15,164 bases of DNA, from the NCBI GenBank assembly GCA_020846105.1, contig JADLEN010000274.1:1-15164 (forward strand), written 5' to 3'. Origin of the DNA: Chitinophagaceae bacterium. GTDB lineage: Bacteria; Bacteroidota; Bacteroidia; Chitinophagales; Chitinophagaceae. Made by a program: the position numbers and the translations under genes. Within the stretch, counting starts at the first letter, position 1. Each line of letters starts with the position of its first letter. The notes under the pieces were generated by a model. It did no database searches. It saw nothing but the letters and a program-made list of their open reading frames with translations, and was not told where the DNA came from. This document shows positions 5,857-12,855 of the stretch, piece after piece.

Positions 5857-7794
5857 TCAAACAAACTTCAAATTTCTTAGCAGCAAGCTAAAATCTAAGC
5901 CCACCACATAGTGCCTAGCATATTCGCTTGCAGCTAAAAACCGCACTTTTTCTGTTGGCTCATAGCCTTTTTGTAAATTATAGGTTGGCAATATATTTTT
6001 TTTGATTTTTGGTAATGCATCAAAGCTACTATCATAGCCTACCCAGGTTTTGTTGCCTATTAGTACATTAAAGATATTGCCCCACAAACCAACAGGGCTA
6101 TGTACCCAAAACATCAGAAAAGGAGACAACAATAACAATACCAAAGCTGCTACAAAATCAAAAACACGTTTGTTGCGCAACGAGATAAATGTAGCAATAT
6201 TGTACCGTGTATCGGCAGTGTACAAGTCGCCAGACGATGCGCTAGAATTGCTACCTACAAAGCTTCTACTACCCGGAATGTGAATTTTATAATCATACTT
6301 ATTGCCGCACTTTTGCATCTGTGCCAAAATAGTTTCGTAGCGCAGGCCATTCACACAAAACACCACTTCGTCAATATTTAGTGCACGGATCACTTGATGC
6401 ATGTTGGCCACATCGGCAAGCGCATTGCTTTCGTTGGGCTGCACGCTTATCCTACCTATTATATCTGGTGCATAATGCACCTGTTCTAGCATATCCGACG
6501 TTTGTACATAATGTGCTTCTGTGGCTACTATCACTGCTCTTTTGGGCACTTGGTTGTAGCGCACCACTTTCGCTATTCCCATCCAATTGAGCAGCTCGCG
6601 CATACCCAAAATGCCAATAGCGCCAAGCGCCCCACTAAACAATATTACCGCACGAGAATACCGATACTCTGCCGATAGAATACCAAAATAAGCCAAAATA
6701 ATAATAGTACCTATCACCATCCCACGCAACACCCGAAGGCCGCGATAGGGCTGGTCGTAGCCACCATTAAGGTATATGCTCAATGTCCAAAGTAAAATAT
6801 AAACAGGAAAGGTGGCATACAGCGTAAGGCTTGCTACAGGCTTCAAATGCTTTACGCCTTCTACCCATAACTGGTTCATCATTACAAGCACACCCAGCAG
6901 CAAAATGGCATCAAAAATGGGGGTTTTCAGCAGCTTGAAAAACATTTTCACAAATGCCCATACCGCCCGCAGCGCAATACCAATATTTATGAGTAGGATA
7001 AACAAAGTAGCATTGGCCTTGGTATAATGCTTGCGCACAAAAGTAGAGAGCGCCTCGTTGAAAATTCTGATATATTTGAGGGAAGCCTTGCGCGTGCTTT
7101 CTCCCTTATAATGCACGATGGTAGCCTCTGGGAAATATATATTCTGATAGCCTGCCTGCTCTACCCGGTAAGACAGGTCTACATCTTCGCAATACATAAA
7201 ATAATCCTCATCAAAAGCAGGTCCAATAGTAGGCAACAACGCACTGCGCAGCATCATACAGCAGCCCGACAGTACCTCTACAGGTGCCACTTGGTGCTCG
7301 CCAATATGCACCGCATAATACTTGTTGATATATGCCGAGCGGCTAAAAATTTTATTGAGCCCCGTAGTCTTAAACAGTGCCACAGATAGCGTTGGGAAAG
7401 ACTTTTTGGCATCTGGTGCAAAACTCCCTTTGCCATCTATCAGCCTTGGGCCTAGCGCACCAACCTTGGGGTGGGCATCCATGTAAGCCAAGGTTTTATG
7501 AAAAAAATCTTCGGGCACCACCGTATCGGGGTTCAAAAACAGTAGAAACTCGCCTTGCGCCAGTGCCACCGCTTGGTTATTAGCCTTTGAAAAGCCCTTA
7601 TTGTCCGTATTTTCTATTAGCCGCACTTGCGCAAAATGTGCACGAACAAAAGCACAGCTACCGTCTGCCGAGTTGTTGTCCACCACTATTACCTCTGCAT
7701 CTATACCCTCTGAAGCGCGCAGCACCGAGTGTAGGCACAGCTCCAAAAAATATTGCACATTATAATTGACAATGATGACCGATAACTTCTTCAC
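5857..7794 (-). CDS. GT2 glycosyltransferase fused to membrane region and degenerate sugar-phosphate transferase domain
   Basis: 645-residue predicted membrane glycosyltransferase for envelope or surface polysaccharide. Residues 1-250 are a complete GT2 domain of the rhamnosyltransferase-like type: SVIIVNYN at 5-12, VVDNNSADGS at 37-46, the metal-binding LNPDT at 88-92, and a DEDYFMYCEDVDLSYR block at 195-210. Membrane helices follow at about 262-285, 294-310, 320-343, 357-376 and 382-400. Residues 415-515 look like the Rossmann-type region that precedes the catalytic part of polyprenyl-phosphate sugar transferases. Residues 540-645 resemble such a transferase: it starts NKRVFDFVAALVLLLLSPFL, but the catalytic middle is missing and it jumps to NIFNVLIGNKTWVGY. 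The GT2 half should be active; the second half probably is not a catalyst. The start is GTG at 7792-7794, since the GT2 fold begins five residues later. No consensus promoter found. Confidence 0.88.
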   Translation of the reverse strand: MKKLSVIIVNYNVQYFLELCLHSVLRASEGIDAEVIVVDNNSADGSCAFVRAHFAQVRLIENTDNKGFSKANNQAVALAQGEFLLFLNPDTVVPEDFFHKTLAYMDAHPKVGALGPRLIDGKGSFAPDAKKSFPTLSVALFKTTGLNKIFSRSAYINKYYAVHIGEHQVAPVEVLSGCCMMLRSALLPTIGPAFDEDYFMYCEDVDLSYRVEQAGYQNIYFPEATIVHYKGESTRKASLKYIRIFNEALSTFVRKHYTKANATLFILLINIGIALRAVWAFVKMFFKLLKTPIFDAILLLGVLVMMNQLWVEGVKHLKPVASLTLYATFPVYILLWTLSIYLNGGYDQPYRGLRVLRGMVIGTIIILAYFGILSAEYRYSRAVILFSGALGAIGILGMRELLNWMGIAKVVRYNQVPKRAVIVATEAHYVQTSDMLEQVHYAPDIIGRISVQPNESNALADVANMHQVIRALNIDEVVFCVNGLRYETILAQMQKCGNKYDYKIHIPGSRSFVGSNSSASSGDLYTADTRYNIATFISLRNKRVFDFVAALVLLLLSPFLMFWVHSPVGLWGNIFNVLIGNKTWVGYDSSFDALPKIKKNILPTYNLQKGYEPTEKVRFLAASEYARHYVVGLDFSLLLRNLKFV

Positions 7795-8011
7795 AAAAAG
7801 ATTTTAAATATTACCCCCAACAGCACCCTACTTCTCCGAAAATTGCTGCGAATATAAAGCGCATAAATGAGCAAAACGATATTCTTAGACAAAACGCAAA
7901 AAGCAGTACTTTTATTTTGCTTCAAGGCACTATTATACCCACAATAAAAAGTCACTAAAAAGCTAATTTTCAGATTGCGAATGAAAAAATTTGAAGAATT
8001 TTTTACATTTT

Positions 8012-8042
8012 TTTGGAGAATTAAAATGCCTGCTTAACTTTG
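8012..8042 (+). promoter_or_regulatory. Promoter of tRNA-Gln
   Basis: TTTG at 8012-8015, exactly 19 bp, TAACTTTG at 8035-8042: a perfect fit to the Bacteroidota consensus. The mature tRNA begins 9 bp later. The preceding 7795-8011 stretch is A/T-rich and holds no gene I can support. Confidence 0.85.
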
Positions 8043-8051
8043 CAGCCCAAT

Positions 8052-8122
8052 AGTTCGATAGTGTAACGGTAACACTACAGATTTTGATTCTGTCATTTCA
8101 GGTTCGAACCCTGGTCGAACTA
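8052..8122 (+). tRNA. tRNA-Gln (anticodon UUG)
   Basis: Cloverleaf of 71 nt: acceptor AGTTCGA/TCGAACT (7 bp, perfect), U8 and A9, D arm GTGT-AACGGTA-ACAC, anticodon stem ACAGA/TCTGT with loop TTTTGAT giving anticodon TTG, T arm TCAGG-TTCGAAC-CCTGG (one G-U). Discriminator base is A. CCA is not encoded. A neighbouring T at 8051 could pair with A8122, but the canonical U8/A9 spacing favours 8052 as the 5' end. Confidence 0.95.
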
Positions 8123-8130
8123 CTCTCAAC

Positions 8131-8168
8131 AACGAGCAACACTTTCTTAGCGTTGCTCGTTTTTTTTG
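8131..8168 (+). terminator. Rho-independent terminator of tRNA-Gln
   Basis: A perfect 10-bp stem, AACGAGCAAC (8131-8140) with GTTGCTCGTT (8152-8161), closes an 11-nt loop and is followed by an unbroken T-run to about 8167. It begins 9 nt after the mature tRNA end. Confidence 0.9.
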
Positions 8169-8346
8169 TGTCCAATCCCTATTTTACCTCATTGGGGCGG
8201 TTATGCTTTTACCTTGCTATTAGGCTTTGGGTCTCCTGCTATCGGCTTTAATACGTGCCGCTTCTATCTGGCGCAGGTTGGGCTTGGGAATATCTATTAG
8301 GCTTGGCCAAAAAGCGAAGAATACAGCGAGTGTCGACAAATTTAAC
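8169..8346. other. Intergenic stretch between two terminators, with short repeats
   Basis: No convincing gene. It holds an 11-bp direct repeat, CTATTAGGCTT, at 8217-8227 and 8294-8304. GGCTTTGGGTCTCC at 8223-8236 recurs inverted at 11517-11530. On the minus strand a stop-free stretch ending at a TAA near 8219 reads like a protein tail (IEAARIKADSRRPKA), but it has no usable start and begins inside the next gene's terminator. It may be a repeat remnant or gene fragment. Confidence 0.35.
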
Positions 8347-8382
8347 AAAAAAAAGCAGCTCAAGAAAATTCTTGAACTGCTT
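8347..8382 (-). terminator. Rho-independent terminator of the cysteine-rich protein gene
   Basis: On the minus strand AAGCAGTTCAAG pairs with CTTGAGCTGCTT over 12 bp (one G-U pair) around a 6-nt loop, followed by eight T. It starts about 20 nt after the stop codon. Confidence 0.9.
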
Positions 8383-8401
8383 CAAATAGATTAATGATAA
8401 T

Positions 8402-8872
8402 TTAGTATGCCCTTACTTGCAACGTGCCTCCTACCATAGTGTATGAACCACAATCATTGTTTGGACAACCAGAAGGACTACACAAGCAACATTCAACTGC
8501 GGGACCATAGGGCGTACCCGTAATATAATGAGGACAAAGCCCATCACCAACAGATACACCACCACCACCACAGTCACAATCCACAGACTGAATCTCTGCA
8601 CCATGCCAACTAAAAGTCATGCAAGGTATTGCCGTTGCAGGCGGTATGCCATTAGCTAATGCATCATTATAATCAGTAAAGCATTTAAAACTGTTAGCGG
8701 GTATTCGTACCAAAACACTTACAGCATCGCAGCCACCTCCATCACATTGCCCTACTAGGCGAACTTCGATATCGCAATCGCGATCATTGGTAATGCAAAC
8801 TGCACCTAATTGTGCACTAGCTGAAAATTGTAACCCAATAGCGAGGGTGAGGAGCATAAGAATTTTTTTCAT
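8402..8872 (-). CDS. Exported cysteine-rich protein of unknown function
   Basis: 156 residues. A clear signal peptide (about 1-20, KKILMLLTLAIGLQFSASA, then QLGA) sends it out of the cytoplasm. The mature part, about 136 residues, holds 14 cysteines, several in tight groups (GQCDGGGCD, VDCDCGGGG, ECCLCSPSGCPNNDC), so several disulfides or a metal-binding site are likely. There is no lipobox and no T9SS sorting domain, so it may stay in the periplasm or leave by another route. I recognise no family. The gene has its own strong terminator and stands divergent from the SBBP gene; a weak promoter candidate (TTTT-N19-TATTTTCG, 8943-8913) overlaps that gene's promoter. The even cysteine number suits full pairing. 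Confidence 0.8.
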   Translation of the reverse strand: MKKILMLLTLAIGLQFSASAQLGAVCITNDRDCDIEVRLVGQCDGGGCDAVSVLVRIPANSFKCFTDYNDALANGIPPATAIPCMTFSWHGAEIQSVDCDCGGGGVSVGDGLCPHYITGTPYGPAVECCLCSPSGCPNNDCGSYTMVGGTLQVRAY

Positions 8873-8903
8873 AATTTTAACTAGTTTAATTGTTAATAAA
8901 TTT

Positions 8904-8933
8904 ATTGAAAAACGAAAATAGTTAGTATTTTTG
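8904..8933 (+). promoter_or_regulatory. Promoter of the SBBP-repeat gene
   Basis: ATTG at 8904-8907, 18-bp spacer, TATTTTTG at 8926-8933, a full TAnnTTTG match. The predicted leader before the ATG at 8983 is about 45 nt and A-rich, as is usual in this phylum. Confidence 0.6.
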
Positions 8934-8982
8934 ACATTAAAAAAAAATTAAACTTATTAACTAAATTTCAACCAAATAACCT

Positions 8983-11364
8983 ATGAAAAACCTATTGCTA
9001 TTTTTTGCATTACTGTGTTGTTTTTGTGCTACAAAAACCAATGTATTGGCACAGCCTTCTACTGCCTATTTTATCGAAAACAAAGGGCAAATAAAAGATA
9101 CTAAAGGCAACATTCTGCAAAACATTGATTATATATTTCGTGGCAAAGACATTACAGTATTGGTAGGTGCTGGGCGATTGGAATATGTGATAACCAAAGG
9201 CAGAAATGCCGAGAAAATAATAATGCAACTAAGCCATACTCAAAAAGCAAAACTTATAGCCGAAAGCAAAACATCTTATCACGAAAATTACTACCTTGAT
9301 GACAATGCAGTGATAACGGCAAACGCCGCCGAAAGAATATGCTACCAAAATATATACCCCAATATTGACTGGGTATTATATCTCCATGAGGGCAAATTGG
9401 AGCACGAATTTGTGTGCCACAAAGGTGCAAATTATGCAGCCATACAATGGACTTATGATCGAGCCAAACAGGAAAAACTGGATGCCGAAGGCAACTTGAT
9501 AGTATATGGTTCATTTGGCGAATTAAAAGAAAACAAGCCGCAATGCTTTGATAAAAACGGAAAAGACATCACCACAACTTACCAAAATATAAATAATACT
9601 TGGGCATACCAAAGCACTAGCCAGCGACCAGTAATGACCATAGACCCATCTGTGGAGTGGAGTACATACCAAAACAGCAGCACATCTACACAAACATATA
9701 TCAATGGTTCTTGCAATGATAAAGTACGTTCTATATATGTATGCGGCACTACAAATGCGCAAACAGGTTTTGCAAGCAGCAGCGGTGTTTACCAGAGCAG
9801 TAGCATTGGAGAAGCATCTGCTTTTATTAGTAAATTTGATACTTTGGGTAATCATATTTGGACTACTTTTTATGCGGGCGAAAAACGCTCATTTGCTTAT
9901 GCTATCGATTATTATAAAGGACACTTATACATTGCAGGCATGGCAACTTCTGCAACAGGTATCGCCACTGCGGGTACTGCACAGAGTAGTTTGGCGGTAG
10001 GTACCGATGCCGATAATGATGCTTTTGTAGCCAAGCTGGACACCAATGGACTGCGCGTATGGGGTACCTATTGCGGTGGTAATAGATCTGAAGAATTTAG
10101 AGATATAAAAGTGAATAAATGGGGCGACATATATGCTACCGGACTTACACTGAGCAGGGTGGGCATAGCTACAGCAGGGGCTTTTAAGACTGTTTTTCCG
10201 AGCGGGTTAGACACCAATTTGGCAGATGTAATGCTGGTAAAATACGACCAAAATGGCCAAAAGATATGGGGTACATATGTAGGTGGCAACAAATACGAAA
10301 GTGGCGAAACCATCTATTTGCACGAGAACAAGGTATATATCAGCGGGCGAACTTATAGTAATAATGGGATAGCAACTTTAGGTAGCCACCAACCCAATTA
10401 TTATTCTGTAGCAGACCCCAACAAAAACGACTTATATCTGATGCAATTTGATAGCTCGGGTAACAGAAATTGGGGTACTTACTATGGAGGTAACTCATAT
10501 GAAAATATGCCAATTTTGGTTACGAATAAAAGAGGCGATATTTACTTATATGGTTTAACCTCAAGTACTGATAGTATAGCCACACCGGGAGCTTATCAAA
10601 CTACTTTTGGTGGTGGTTTTGGCGATTGTTTTTTGGCCAAATTTGATAGTTTGGGCAAGCGCTATTGGGGTACCTATATTGGAGGCAATAATGAGGAACT
10701 TTCAAAAGCATTGTATGGAGGTAATATTGCAGTTGATGATGCATCTGGCGACGACAACAATGTGTATCTGTCGGGCATTACCAAAAGTATAGGCTTGGCC
10801 ACGGCTGGAGCATTTAAAGATACCATCACCAACCCTGCCAAAAGAGAGATTTTTGTAGCTTCGTTTAGCGGCAAAGGCGTTCCTTTTTATTTTAGTTATT
10901 TTGGCGGCGAAGATGATGATGAAGTAAGCTCTACGGTTTACCTCAATAAAAGTATTTATATAGCTGGTCGCACAAAAAGCAGCACAGGTATAGCCACTAC
11001 AGGGGCTTACAAAACCACACATGCTAGTTTTGATTTTTCAGGCTTCCTTACCAAAATTGGCTCGGCAAACCCAACAGCCATCAAACAAATTCCAGTAAAA
11101 GAGATTGCTGCCCTACGTATATTTCCAAACCCTGCTCAAATGCAGCTAAACATTAGTGCACAATTTGCATCAACAGAAAACGGCAACATAGAACTTTCCT
11201 TATATAATGTTGTAGGCAAAAAAGTACAAACAGAAAATGCATCAATCATTAATGGTAAATTAGAACATCAAATGCGGTTTTTCGAAACTTTGCAAGCAGG
11301 TATTTATTACCTCCAAGCCCAATATAAAGATTGGGAAACAACAGAAAAAATAGCTAAAGAATAG
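8983..11364 (+). CDS. T9SS-exported SBBP seven-repeat beta-propeller protein
   Basis: 793-residue surface or secreted protein. Order: signal peptide (1-23, ending VLAQ); N-terminal domain common to SBBP proteins (about 27-220, FIENKGQI ... YIFRGKDITVLV ... NIYPNIDWVLYLHEGKLEHEF ... IDPSVEW); seven SBBP repeats; T9SS type A sorting domain (about 709-793, ALRIFPNPAQMQLNIS ... IELSLYNVVGKKV ... GIYYLQAQ). Each repeat has a W-GTY-GGN start, an aspartate/lysine strand (KFDSLGKR), an IY-x-G-x-T strand and a GIATAGA-type turn; they begin near residues 226, 293, 360, 429, 497, 562 and 637. Seven copies fit one closed seven-bladed propeller. Repeats 3-6 are the most regular; the first and last are diverged. 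Ligand or role is unknown; binding or adhesion is the usual guess for such folds. Confidence 0.9.
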   Translation: MKNLLLFFALLCCFCATKTNVLAQPSTAYFIENKGQIKDTKGNILQNIDYIFRGKDITVLVGAGRLEYVITKGRNAEKIIMQLSHTQKAKLIAESKTSYHENYYLDDNAVITANAAERICYQNIYPNIDWVLYLHEGKLEHEFVCHKGANYAAIQWTYDRAKQEKLDAEGNLIVYGSFGELKENKPQCFDKNGKDITTTYQNINNTWAYQSTSQRPVMTIDPSVEWSTYQNSSTSTQTYINGSCNDKVRSIYVCGTTNAQTGFASSSGVYQSSSIGEASAFISKFDTLGNHIWTTFYAGEKRSFAYAIDYYKGHLYIAGMATSATGIATAGTAQSSLAVGTDADNDAFVAKLDTNGLRVWGTYCGGNRSEEFRDIKVNKWGDIYATGLTLSRVGIATAGAFKTVFPSGLDTNLADVMLVKYDQNGQKIWGTYVGGNKYESGETIYLHENKVYISGRTYSNNGIATLGSHQPNYYSVADPNKNDLYLMQFDSSGNRNWGTYYGGNSYENMPILVTNKRGDIYLYGLTSSTDSIATPGAYQTTFGGGFGDCFLAKFDSLGKRYWGTYIGGNNEELSKALYGGNIAVDDASGDDNNVYLSGITKSIGLATAGAFKDTITNPAKREIFVASFSGKGVPFYFSYFGGEDDDEVSSTVYLNKSIYIAGRTKSSTGIATTGAYKTTHASFDFSGFLTKIGSANPTAIKQIPVKEIAALRIFPNPAQMQLNISAQFASTENGNIELSLYNVVGKKVQTENASIINGKLEHQMRFFETLQAGIYYLQAQYKDWETTEKIAKE

Positions 11365-11418
11365 ATTCGTAATTAATATGGCAGTGCGCCGCCCTTAGCT
11401 TATTGTCTCAAAACAGCA

Positions 11419-11471
11419 CTCAAAGCATTGTTGCGCCAGATGGCCGCGAATACTCCGCTGATGCCTTTGAG
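11419..11471. repeat. Imperfect hairpin in the intergenic region
   Basis: CTCAAAGCAT (11419-11428) pairs with ATGCCTTTGAG (11461-11471), 10 bp with one bulge, around a 32-nt loop. No T-run follows on either strand. It sits in the non-coding stretch between the SBBP gene and the XRE operon, next to the 16-bp palindrome. Confidence 0.4.
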
Positions 11472-11499
11472 CAGGGCCTTGTGGCGTAGTAGTAACGGA

Positions 11500-11530
11500 C
11501 CTGCCTGCAGGCAGGCGGAGACCCAAAGCC
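11500..11530. repeat. 16-bp perfect palindrome with adjacent 14-mer shared with 8223-8236
   Basis: CCTGCCTGCAGGCAGG at 11500-11515 is a perfect 16-bp palindrome, G/C-rich in an A/T-rich genome. One base later GGAGACCCAAAGCC (11517-11530) begins; the same 14-mer lies on the opposite strand at 8223-8236. This looks like an interspersed repeat element rather than a gene. A minus-strand reading frame covering 11400-11600 runs through the palindrome (translating ACLQAG) and is more likely a by-product. Confidence 0.5.
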
Positions 11531-11581
11531 CAACGAAGGAGAAGGAGACGAAAGCTACAGCGCCAAAAAAAAGAAAAAATG

Positions 11582-11612
11582 TTGCTAGACTGTAAAGCAA
11601 ACTTTACATTTG
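11582..11612 (+). promoter_or_regulatory. Promoter of the membrane protein-XRE operon
   Basis: TTG at 11582-11584, 20-bp spacer, TACATTTG at 11605-11612, a full TAnnTTTG match. The predicted start is about 17 nt before the ATG at 11634. The putative operator at 11591-11616 overlaps the spacer and the -7 element. Confidence 0.65.
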
Positions 11613-11616
11613 TAAA
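11591..11616. promoter_or_regulatory. Putative XRE operator: three TGTAAA half-sites over the promoter
   Basis: TGTAAAG (11591-11597), CAAA, CTTTACA (11602-11608) form an inverted repeat with 7-bp arms. Two bases later TGTAAA (11611-11616) gives a second inverted repeat with the same CTTTACA half-site. The array fills the space between -33 and -7 and covers the -7 element. Binding there should block transcription, which fits autorepression by the XRE protein encoded second in the operon. Inference from position and symmetry. Confidence 0.6.
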
Positions 11617-11633
11617 AACTAATACTAAGAATT

Positions 11634-12083
11634 ATGCGCTACCTATTGCCTCATTGCTTTAAAAAAACAGGACTATATATCACACCAATTGGGTTCATTA
11701 TTTGGGTATTGATGCAATATGGGTATGTCACCAAATTATTGACCCATATTTTTGGGCAAGATAATCCTCCAACTAACTATGTCGAATATTATTGGCAGAA
11801 TGTCTTCATCGCTGTTATTTCATTCCTATCCTTTTTGTTTGGGCTATATTTCATTGCTTTTTCAAAAGAAAAAATAGAGGATGAAATGGTGCAAAAAACA
11901 AGAATGGAAAGTTTTCAGTTTGCAGCGGTATTGCAATTATTGCTTTTTATTGTGGGTTTTGTAGCCATGTTGATACTTGGCGAGCCAGAGGGTGATGGCA
12001 TTTTGGGTTTTATGGTACTTTCGGTATTGGTATTTTGGCTAGCATTCGTAACTCGTTTTCATTACAAAATAAGCAGACCATAG
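11634..12083 (+). CDS. Four-helix membrane protein, partner of the XRE regulator
   Basis: 149 residues with four predicted membrane helices (about 12-31, 53-76, 93-115 and 123-141). A charged cytoplasmic-type loop, KEKIEDEMVQKTRMESFQF at about 78-96, joins helices two and three; small membrane proteins next to COG1476-type XRE regulators often carry such a loop. I do not recognise a named family with certainty. Its stop (12081-12083) is 2 bp before the ATG of the XRE gene, so the two are almost surely co-transcribed and translationally coupled. It is the first gene behind the promoter with the TGTAAA array. Function unknown; the context suggests a membrane protein whose level is set by the repressor. 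Confidence 0.8.
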   Translation: MRYLLPHCFKKTGLYITPIGFIIWVLMQYGYVTKLLTHIFGQDNPPTNYVEYYWQNVFIAVISFLSFLFGLYFIAFSKEKIEDEMVQKTRMESFQFAAVLQLLLFIVGFVAMLILGEPEGDGILGFMVLSVLVFWLAFVTRFHYKISRP

Positions 12084-12085
12084 CT

Positions 12086-12292
12086 ATGACCAATAGCTTG
12101 AAAGAGGCGCGCAACCAAGTATCTTGGACGCAAGCCCAGCTTGCCGAAAAAGTGCAAGTATCTAGGCAAACTATTATTTCTATCGAGAACAACCGCTATA
12201 CGCCTTCTGTACTTTTGGCACTAAAACTATCTTGGGCGCTGGGGAAGCCTGTTGAGGCGCTATTTGCGATTGGTGAAGATGATTTTTGCTAG
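12086..12292 (+). CDS. XRE-family (COG1476-type) transcriptional regulator
   Basis: 68-residue DNA-binding protein made almost only of one Cro/C1-type helix-turn-helix: SLKEARNQVSWTQAQLAEKV at 4-23, then recognition helix SRQTIISIENNRY at 26-38, and PSVLLALKLSWALGKPVEALF at 40-60. It probably acts as a dimer and represses its own operon through the TGTAAA array upstream. The start chosen is the ATG at 12086, 2 bp after the stop of the membrane protein; an upstream in-frame ATG at 12035 would add 17 residues unlike the family. Its stop overlaps the stop of the convergent gene at 12289 in a shared CTAG. Family assignment is secure; target is inferred. Confidence 0.92.
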   Translation: MTNSLKEARNQVSWTQAQLAEKVQVSRQTIISIENNRYTPSVLLALKLSWALGKPVEALFAIGEDDFC

Positions 12293-12846
12293 TCGAGTAA
12301 GAAACGATTGTCCACAAGGTTAAAAAAATCCATTGGCTGAAATGTCCGCCAATTGGGCACTTCTAGCAATGTAATGTATTGTTGCAGGGCCATTTGCCGA
12401 AAGTCATATTGGGTGGCACTGGGCATGTTGATGGCGGTTACCCAGCCGCCATGGTCAGCTATGTCGTCTTGCCATTCTTCGTAATAATCGGTGTCCGAGC
12501 TGTGGAAATTGAGGACGTTTTCGGCAATGAGTATAAACTTGTATAAGCCGCGCTGTATCAACGGATCTATGAGCTCGCGCTTGAGCTGCATGATGTCGTT
12601 TTCAATGGCATCGTTCCACTCGCCTATTAGCTCTATGATGGCAAAGTTGAAGTCGTAATCGGCAAAGAGTATTTTGAGGTATAGGGTACGCGAACCAAAC
12701 TCGTCCCACTGTGGGTGAATGTAGTAGTTGTAAACGGTTTGAGAGTACTCAAACTCACTGTAAGTGCGGCCAAAGAAAGGCGAGCGTTCGTCTTCCTCGG
12801 CAGTGTAGAGGTGGCGCCAGTTGTAGTATGGTTCTATCTCTTGCAT
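12289..12846 (-). CDS. Conserved-looking acidic cytosolic protein of unknown function
   Basis: 185 residues from the ATG at 12846; a GTG two codons upstream (12852) is an alternative. There is no signal peptide or membrane segment. The protein is acidic and aromatic-rich (YYNWRHLY, EFEYSQTVYNYYIHPQWDEFG, DYDFNFAIIELIGEWNDAIEND) with an alternating pattern at about 55-110 suggesting a mixed alpha/beta fold: strand (LYLKILFADYD), helix (IENDIMQLKRELIDPLIQRG), strand (YKFILIAENVLNF). I recognise no family. It follows the TPR gene by 9 bp on the same strand, so both likely share one mRNA and perhaps one process. It converges with the XRE gene, sharing 4 bp of stop codons. Confidence 0.72.
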   Translation of the reverse strand: MQEIEPYYNWRHLYTAEEDERSPFFGRTYSEFEYSQTVYNYYIHPQWDEFGSRTLYLKILFADYDFNFAIIELIGEWNDAIENDIMQLKRELIDPLIQRGLYKFILIAENVLNFHSSDTDYYEEWQDDIADHGGWVTAINMPSATQYDFRQMALQQYITLLEVPNWRTFQPMDFFNLVDNRFLLD

Positions 12847-12855
12847 AGGCACTTA

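Noticed and set aside
9704..10000. 98-codon plus-strand frame inside the propeller gene
   Set aside because: It is an alternative frame of the SBBP repeats and has no independent start signal.
11400..11600. 66-codon minus-strand reading frame starting inside the XRE operon promoter
   Set aside because: It runs through the 16-bp palindrome and hairpin, its start lies in a strong opposite promoter, and it has no recognisable family. A repeat-derived frame is more likely.
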